DNA of 17,747 nt. It comes from Phosphoribacter sp964647395 (GTDB lineage Bacteria; Actinomycetota; Actinomycetes; Actinomycetales; Dermatophilaceae). The DNA lies in assembly GCA_964647395.1 (NCBI GenBank), contig CAZYHR010000072.1, forward strand, positions 1-17,747, written 5' to 3'. Shown piece after piece: positions 12,799 through 17,747 of this stretch (positions are counted from its first letter, which is position 1; each line of letters begins with the position of its first letter). A program made the position numbers and the translations under genes. The notes under the pieces are model-generated. The model saw nothing but the letters and a program-made list of their open reading frames with translations, ran no database searches and was not told the origin of the DNA.

Positions 12799-15700
12799 CC
12801 GCTCTCCCGGAGCCGTTGCGGGTCGGCGCGGCGGGCGACCCGGTGGTTGGCGAGCAGGGCGACCGCGGTCAGCGCAGCGGTTCCCACGGCGGCGGCGAGC
12901 AGCGCCGGGCCCCAGGCCGGCCGCAGATCCACCGGGAAGGCCGCCGGAGCCGTCGTGAACAGCGGCGCCATGCCGACCGCGGCCGGCGCGGCCCACAGTC
13001 CGCTGCCCGCCCCCAGCACCGCGGCCAGGACGACGACCGGTGCCGTCTCGAGCTGCGCCACCAGCGCGGTGGCTCGGGGATGTTGCCCGGCCAGCCGCAG
13101 CCCCGCCAGGTCGCGGCCACGGGCCTGCGCCGAGGTGGCCGCCAGCACGATGATCCCCACCCCGGCCACCAGCAGGGCGAGCACGGCGACCGCGATGGCC
13201 AGTTGCAGGCTGCGCGCCGCCGCGGACCTGGCATAGGCAGCGGCGGCCGGCCCTGGGTGCCGCTGCGCCACGACCGGGATATCTTGCGCGGCAAGGCTTT
13301 CGACGACTTCGGCGACCCGGGCGGGATCATCCGAGTCGAGGTATGCCGCGATCGTCAGCGACCCGCGCCCCTGCCAGCGCTGGGTCAGCAGGTTGTCCAG
13401 GTGCACGAGGGCGGCCGACTGCGGGCCGCCGGGGACATAGGCCACCTGACCCGCGGACCGCAGCAGCACCTGGCTGCCGTCGCCGTAGCTCCCGGCGAAG
13501 GTGGCCTCGCCCCGCGGGGTGGCGGGCGCGGTGGTCAGCGAGGGGATGACCAGCGGCATCGAGGCGTGCGGCAGCATGACGGCGCGCTGGCCGCCGGTCG
13601 CGTAGGCCAGGCGCAGCACCCCGTCGGCGGCCTGGCCGGACACCTCGCCGTCGGCCGACGCGGCACGCCAGGTGCCGGGCCCGCCCAGGTCGACGAGGTG
13701 GCCGTCGACGGTGAGCCGGGACAGCGCGACCGAGCCGGTCGCCGGCGAGGCCGACGGCGGGGCGAGCACGCCGATGCCGGCGACGCGGCAGCCGTCGGCG
13801 CACTCGAGGCTGATCTCCCGGTCGCCGCTGATGCCGGCGATCGGCAACGGCCCCAACGGGATCGGCTCGACCGAGCCGTCCTCGCGGACGACGAGCAGGC
13901 CGAGCGAGAGAGCCGTCGGCGAGCGCAGCGGGTCGGGCAGCTCGGCCCGGAACGGCGGGGCCTCGACGTGGTAGGTCGCCCGGGTGCCGGTGACCAGCAG
14001 CGGCGGCACGTCGGGGGCGGTCAACCGCTGCCAGGGGATCGCGCCGGTGTCCAGCCCGGGCCACAACGCGATTCGGCCGAAGGCGTCCGGTAGCACCCCG
14101 ACGGTCGTCGGTCCCCCGTCGACGGCGGGGGCGAGCACGGCGACCGGGGTGAGCTGCCGGCCGGCCGGATCCACGGCGCGCACGGCGCGCGTCGCCGCTG
14201 CGAGGTCGGCCGACCCGAGCTCGAGGACGGTCGGTGCGCCCACCTCGACCGCGGCCCGGCCGGTCCAGTTCCGCGCGCCGATCGCGGCCAGGTCGGTCGC
14301 CACCACGACGATGCACAGCGCCACCGCGACGACCGGCACGAGCCAGCGGGTGGTCGGGCGCCGACCGGCGGACAGCAGGGCCACCCCGGTCGTCGAGCGG
14401 CCCCGGCGCAGCAGCCGGCGCCCAGCGGCGCCGAGCGCCGCGGCCAGCACCCGAGCGGCGAACACCCCGACGGCGACGGCCAGCAGCGTCGGCGCGATCT
14501 GGCCCACCGGCCCCTGGACGGCACCGGTCAGCAGCGCGGCGAACGCGGCGCCCGCCGCCGCCACGAGCATCGCCTCGAGCACACCCAGCCGCACGCCGGC
14601 GGGGCGGGGCGGCACGGTGCGCACCAGCGCGCCGACCGGTTCCCGGCAGACCCGCCGCACCGACAGCTGGGCCAGCGCGACCATGAGGGCCGCCCCGAGC
14701 AGCAGCGCCAGGACGGCACCGGGCGGCACGTCCAACGGCGGCCGGGGGGTCAGCACGGTATGCCGCGCGACCGTCACCGCGGCGAGCGCCAGCGCCGCGC
14801 CCACTGGCAGCCCGGCCAGGACCGGCGGCAGGGTCTCGGCCAGCAGCAGGCGTCGCGCCCCGCGGGCGCCCCGGCCGCGCAGGCGGGCCACGGCGACCTC
14901 CGCGCGGCGCTGGTCCGCGGCGGCGACCAGGACCAGCCAGAGCACGCAGATGAGCAGCAGGCCGAGTTGGGCCATGAGCAGCGGCACGGTGACGGCGGCC
15001 TGGGTGGCGCCGACCCGGGCCTCCTGCGCGATGGCGGGCAGCCCGCTGCGCACCGTGACGGTGGCGGCGACCCGGCTGCCGGCCCGGGCCACCCCGAGGG
15101 GGTGCTCGACCAGATCCGCGACGGCGGCGCCGAGTTCGGCGATGTCGTCGCTGCCGACCCGCTCGGGCAGCAGCGGCAGATCGGCGACGTGGTGCGGCTC
15201 GATCCACGCCACCGACCCCACGCCGTCCGGCGCCGTCACCGGCTCGGTGAGGGTGGCCGCGGCGGTGAGCATGGTGTCCAGGCCGAGCCGGCGGGCCGCG
15301 CGGCCGGTCAGCCGATCGCCGAACCAATAGGCCTCGTCGACCTGCTCGTAGATCCCGACCACTCGCAGGGTGGTCCGCGGCGCGGCCTCCGGCCGGCTCA
15401 CCGAGCCATCCCACTCCCCCACGGCCAGTTCGTGGCCGAGCGGCATCTGGTAGGCCGCGGACTGGTCGGCGGACACGGCGACCTCACCCCGCGCGGTGGG
15501 GCACCGACCCGTCACCAGCCGGATGTGCTCGCACATCCCCTGCCGCGCGAGCAGCCGACCCTCCGGCTCGCCGAGCAGGGGCATCCGCCGGACGCCCACG
15601 GCCGTGCCGGTGATCGGCTCGCCGAAGACGGCGAGCAGGCCGGCGGGCACCAGGTCGACCAGCGCCGGCGGGGCGAGCGCGAGGTAGGGCTCGGTCGAGC

Positions 15701-15881
15701 TCGACGAGGTCAGCCGCAGCCCGGTGCGATCGGCCGACGCATCGCGCAGCAGGGCGCCGACCGTGGCCTGCTCGAGCGCCCGGGTGTAGAGCGGCGCGGC
15801 CGTCACGGCAGCCGTGACCAGGGCCGACAGCACCAGCAGGACGACGACCAGGCCCCGGCGATACCGCAGGGCTGCCAGCAT
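12795..15881 (-). CDS. FtsX/MacB-like ABC permease, 1028 aa
   Basis: This large permease has one N-terminal membrane helix (about 9-30), then a large extracellular domain of about 260 residues containing CEHIRLVTGRCPTARGEVAVS (a Cys pair and the 'GEVAVS' motif common in these permeases). A block of about six helices (300-530) follows, then a second extracellular domain with another Cys pair (LECADGCRVAG), and three C-terminal helices (about 905-1015). This is the duplicated FtsX arrangement of actinobacterial efflux systems. ATG 15881 has GGAGG 4 nt upstream. It is coupled to the ATPase gene by an ATGA overlap. Such systems remove peptides or lipids from the membrane without crossing it fully. 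Self-protection against the bacteriocin is the inferred role. Confidence 0.9.
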   Translation of the reverse strand: MLAALRYRRGLVVVLLVLSALVTAAVTAAPLYTRALEQATVGALLRDASADRTGLRLTSSSSTEPYLALAPPALVDLVPAGLLAVFGEPITGTAVGVRRMPLLGEPEGRLLARQGMCEHIRLVTGRCPTARGEVAVSADQSAAYQMPLGHELAVGEWDGSVSRPEAAPRTTLRVVGIYEQVDEAYWFGDRLTGRAARRLGLDTMLTAAATLTEPVTAPDGVGSVAWIEPHHVADLPLLPERVGSDDIAELGAAVADLVEHPLGVARAGSRVAATVTVRSGLPAIAQEARVGATQAAVTVPLLMAQLGLLLICVLWLVLVAAADQRRAEVAVARLRGRGARGARRLLLAETLPPVLAGLPVGAALALAAVTVARHTVLTPRPPLDVPPGAVLALLLGAALMVALAQLSVRRVCREPVGALVRTVPPRPAGVRLGVLEAMLVAAAGAAFAALLTGAVQGPVGQIAPTLLAVAVGVFAARVLAAALGAAGRRLLRRGRSTTGVALLSAGRRPTTRWLVPVVAVALCIVVVATDLAAIGARNWTGRAAVEVGAPTVLELGSADLAAATRAVRAVDPAGRQLTPVAVLAPAVDGGPTTVGVLPDAFGRIALWPGLDTGAIPWQRLTAPDVPPLLVTGTRATYHVEAPPFRAELPDPLRSPTALSLGLLVVREDGSVEPIPLGPLPIAGISGDREISLECADGCRVAGIGVLAPPSASPATGSVALSRLTVDGHLVDLGGPGTWRAASADGEVSGQAADGVLRLAYATGGQRAVMLPHASMPLVIPSLTTAPATPRGEATFAGSYGDGSQVLLRSAGQVAYVPGGPQSAALVHLDNLLTQRWQGRGSLTIAAYLDSDDPARVAEVVESLAAQDIPVVAQRHPGPAAAAYARSAAARSLQLAIAVAVLALLVAGVGIIVLAATSAQARGRDLAGLRLAGQHPRATALVAQLETAPVVVLAAVLGAGSGLWAAPAAVGMAPLFTTAPAAFPVDLRPAWGPALLAAAVGTAALTAVALLANHRVARRADPQRLRESG

Positions 15882-16044
15882 GTCTCCTCCCGCTCCGCCC
15901 GGCGGTGGACTCGGTGGACCCGGTCCTACCTCCGGTCAGCCGATCCTCGCACCTCGACGGGCCGGCGTGCGGAGGAGCGCTCCGGCCCAGCGGGTGCTCT
16001 GGCGCCGCGGCTCGGGGCCTGTCAGGGTCGTCACAGCAGCGCGG

Positions 16045-16065
16045 CGGCGACCCGTGGGGTCGCCG
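16045..16065 (+). repeat. hairpin in the leader of the glycerate kinase gene
   Basis: A 9-bp perfect stem (CGGCGACCC and GGGTCGCCG) encloses a 3-nt loop, 25 bp before the kinase start codon. It could affect translation or mark the end of an upstream transcript. The 209-bp gap between the divergent permease and kinase genes shows no clear -10/-35 pair to my eye. Confidence 0.35.
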
Positions 16066-16090
16066 GCCGCGGGCCAGGAGAGGAGCCGAG

Positions 16091-17185
16091 ATGCGGGTGC
16101 TGGTCGCGCCGGACAAGTACAAGGGCTGCCTGACCGCAGCAGAAGTCGCCGCGGCCCTCGGGCGCGGACTGGCGGCCGCGGGGGTCGACAGCTCGCAGCT
16201 GCCCCTGGCCGACGGCGGGGACGGCAGCGTCGACGCGGCGCTCACCGCCGGGTATGCCGCCGTCCCCGTCACCGTCATCGCGGCGGACGGGCGTCCGGTC
16301 GGCACCCGGTTCGCGATGTCCGGTCCGCGCGCCGTCGTCGAGGTGGCCAACACGTGCGGGCTGGCCGCGCTGGCCGGGCAGCTGCGCCCGATGACCGCCT
16401 CCAGCCTCGGCTTCGGGCAGGCCGTCGTGGCTGCGCTGGACGCCGGGGCCGACGAGGTCGTCGTCGCCCTGGGCGGCAGTGCGAGCACCGATGGCGGCAC
16501 CGGGCTGCTCGTCGCGCTCGGGGCGCGGCTGCTGGACGCGGACGGCCAGCAGCTGCCCCCCGCGGGCAGCTCACTCGGCTCGATCGCGACGGTCGACCGG
16601 TCGCGAATGCGGGACCTGCGCGGCATCCGCCTGGTCGTGGCCACCGACGTCGACAACCCCCTGCTCGGACCGCGCGGCGCGGCAGCGGTTTTCGCGCCGC
16701 AGAAGGGCGCGTCCGCGCAGCAGGTCGAGGAACTGGCTGCCGGCCTGGCCCGGCTCGCCGAGCTGCTCGACGGCACCGGTCTCGTCGACCAGCCCGGCAC
16801 CGGCGCGGCCGGCGGGCTGGGGTTCGCCTGCGCCTGGCTGGGGGCCGAGCGGGTGCAGGGGGCCGACTACTTCCTCGACCTGGTCGGCTTCGACTCAGCC
16901 CTGCAGGGGTGCGCTGCCGTCGTCACCGGCGAGGGTGCCAGCGACGCGCAGACCCTGTCCGGCAAGCTGCCCGCCCGGGTGGCCGCCCGCTGCCGGGACC
17001 TGCCGGTGCATCTGGTCGTCGGCGCGTCCGAGCTCACCCCCGACCAGGCCGACCGGCTCGGGGTCGACTCGGTCACCGCCCTGGTCGACCTCACCGACGG
17101 TGATCCCTATCGCGACCCGGCCCTGTCGCAGCGGCTGCTGGAGCAGGTCGGCGAACGCCTCGGCCGCACGCTGCGGCCCGAGTGA
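16091..17185 (+). CDS. glycerate kinase (GlxK/GarK family)
   Basis: This 364-residue enzyme phosphorylates D-glycerate (to 2-phosphoglycerate in this family) and feeds glyoxylate or serine carbon into lower glycolysis. The family landmarks are intact: APDKYKGCLTA (6-16), LPLADGGDGS (37-46), VALGGSASTDGGTG (125-138), ATDVDNPLLGPRGAA and the C-terminal TGEGASDAQTLSGK. Length and order are as usual. ATG 16091 has AGGAG 5 nt upstream. It is divergent from the bacteriocin transporter operon and unrelated to it in function, so it probably marks the return to ordinary chromosomal genes. The next gene begins 34 bp downstream on the same strand. Confidence 0.95.
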   Translation: MRVLVAPDKYKGCLTAAEVAAALGRGLAAAGVDSSQLPLADGGDGSVDAALTAGYAAVPVTVIAADGRPVGTRFAMSGPRAVVEVANTCGLAALAGQLRPMTASSLGFGQAVVAALDAGADEVVVALGGSASTDGGTGLLVALGARLLDADGQQLPPAGSSLGSIATVDRSRMRDLRGIRLVVATDVDNPLLGPRGAAAVFAPQKGASAQQVEELAAGLARLAELLDGTGLVDQPGTGAAGGLGFACAWLGAERVQGADYFLDLVGFDSALQGCAAVVTGEGASDAQTLSGKLPARVAARCRDLPVHLVVGASELTPDQADRLGVDSVTALVDLTDGDPYRDPALSQRLLEQVGERLGRTLRPE

Positions 17186-17219
17186 GCGCCCCGCCGGGTT
17201 TCGGCGACACAATGGCGGG

Positions 17220-17747
17220 GTGCAGATCGCCGTCACCCTGGTCGCCATGTCGGTCGTCGTGCTGGCCGGCACGGCGCTGGCCGACCGGATCCGGGTGCCC
17301 GCGCCGCTGCTGCTCATCGCGGTCGGTGCCGGGGCGGCATACCTGCCGTTCGTCCCGACGATCCACCTCGAGGCCGAGGTCGTGCTGCTCGGCCTGCTGC
17401 CGCCGCTGCTGTATGCCGCGGCCATCCACACCTCGCTGGTCGACTTCCGGGCCAACCGGCGCTCGATCCTGCTGCTGTCGGTGGGCCTGGTCGTCGCGAC
17501 CACCCTCACGGTCGGAGCGCTCGTGCAGTGGCTCGTGCCGGACCTGGGCTGGGCCGCCGCGCTGGCCATCGGGGCCGTCGTCGCGCCGCCCGATGCCGTC
17601 GCCGCCACCGCGATCGGCCGGCGGATCGGGCTGCCCCGCCGCCTGGTGACGATCCTCGAGGGCGAGTCGCTCGTCAACGACGCGACCGCCCTCGTCGCGC
17701 TGCTCACCGCGATCGCCGCCCTGGCCGCGCAGGTGACGTTCGCCCAC
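17220..17747 (+). CDS. CPA1-family Na+/H+ antiporter, N-terminal part (runs off window)
   Basis: Only the first 176 residues are present. They show the repeated membrane helices of the NhaP/NHE-type sodium/proton antiporters: LPPLLYAAAIHTS (60-72), GAVVAPPDAVAATAIGRR (118-135, with the ion-site Asp125) and ILEGESLVNDATALVAL (145-161, with Asn153/Asp154). The protein would exchange cytoplasmic sodium or potassium for protons. GTG 17220 is chosen because the homologous N terminus begins with the first membrane helix here. No ribosome binding site precedes it, but CACAAT (17208-17213) sits 7 bases upstream, so a leaderless start is possible. ATG 17212 is in a different phase. Confidence 0.88.
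   Translation, partial: MQIAVTLVAMSVVVLAGTALADRIRVPAPLLLIAVGAGAAYLPFVPTIHLEAEVVLLGLLPPLLYAAAIHTSLVDFRANRRSILLLSVGLVVATTLTVGALVQWLVPDLGWAAALAIGAVVAPPDAVAATAIGRRIGLPRRLVTILEGESLVNDATALVALLTAIAALAAQVTFAH

Larger units (their letters stand above)
10011..17418. repeat. nine dispersed copies of the octamer GTATGCCG (either strand)
   Basis: Copies lie at 10011, 10446, 10753, 12090, 13341, 14758, 16252, 17335 and 17411 (first base on the plus strand). Six read GTATGCCG and three read CGGCATAC on the plus strand. All lie inside genes, in three different codon phases: TAT-GCC four times, GCA-TAC three times, GGC-ATA once and CGG-CAT once. Such AT-containing codons are otherwise scarce in these genes. 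I found no copy between 1 and 10010 (near-matches: GTATGCCC at 2178 and TATGCCG on the minus strand near 6774). Confidence 0.7.

Noticed and set aside
13327..15414. Leftward open frame of 695 codons overlapping the FtsX-like permease gene
   Set aside because: The Arg/Ala/Gly-dominated product has no domain; the neighbouring phase encodes an intact FtsX-fold permease.
16895..17747. Leftward frames opposite the glycerate kinase and antiporter genes
   Set aside because: Low-complexity products; both conserved enzymes lie on the plus strand.
1..17747. tRNA, rRNA, CRISPR arrays, complete insertion sequences or prophage
   Set aside because: I saw no cloverleaf, no rRNA-like stretch, no regular repeat-spacer array and no intact transposase or integrase gene.

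Overview
The window is high-GC DNA with strongly GC-ending codons. Its gene content is actinobacterial: an HspR-type MerR regulator, FtsX/MacB-type permeases, a two-domain glycerate kinase and a possible leaderless promoter. Composition and word usage on the right suggest a Micrococcales-type host, but no marker gene fixes the genus.

Left part (1 to about 6.2 kb) looks like an accessory stress island. It opens with a degraded TniQ-like (transposition) gene that carries an in-frame TGA, followed by about 250 bp of non-coding DNA with a nested inverted repeat and a strong hairpin. A leftward cluster follows (small ORF, acidic 77-aa protein, HspR-like MerR regulator), divergent from hsp20 and a 122-aa unknown gene. 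Between them lie a near-consensus -35/-10 promoter and a dyad just after its predicted start. A terminator-like hairpin and a J-domain co-chaperone without zinc finger come next, then a flavodoxin-fold NAD(P)H oxidoreductase whose best start is followed by a stop at codon 4, and an M23 metallopeptidase.

Middle (6.2 to 7.6 kb): a TetR repressor is divergent from a CPBP (CAAX-type) intramembrane protease. The shared intergenic region holds a promoter-like pair that would give a leaderless mRNA, with a short dyad inside it.

Main system (7.7 to 15.9 kb, all leftward): a 93-aa precursor at 11405-11686 resembles circular bacteriocins of the uberolysin/carnocyclin/AS-48 kind. It has an STAEKIA segment, two further hydrophobic helices with Arg and a C-terminal Trp. 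Downstream, tightly coupled, are a 500-aa multi-spanning membrane protein, an ABC ATPase with a very acidic tail, a SpoIIM/DUF95 membrane protein (a hallmark of circular-bacteriocin loci) and a 202-aa membrane protein. Upstream is an FtsX-like permease plus MacB/LolD-type ATPase, likely for efflux or self-protection. A 24-bp near-palindrome in the 254-bp gap may control the bacteriocin genes.

Right end (16 kb to end): a glycerate kinase and the start of a CPA1-type Na+/H+ antiporter, which look like ordinary chromosomal genes. The octamer GTATGCCG/CGGCATAC occurs nine times between 10.0 and 17.4 kb, in three codon phases and often forcing atypical codons. I found none in the left 10 kb, so it is both a possible functional DNA word and a marker separating host DNA from the left island.
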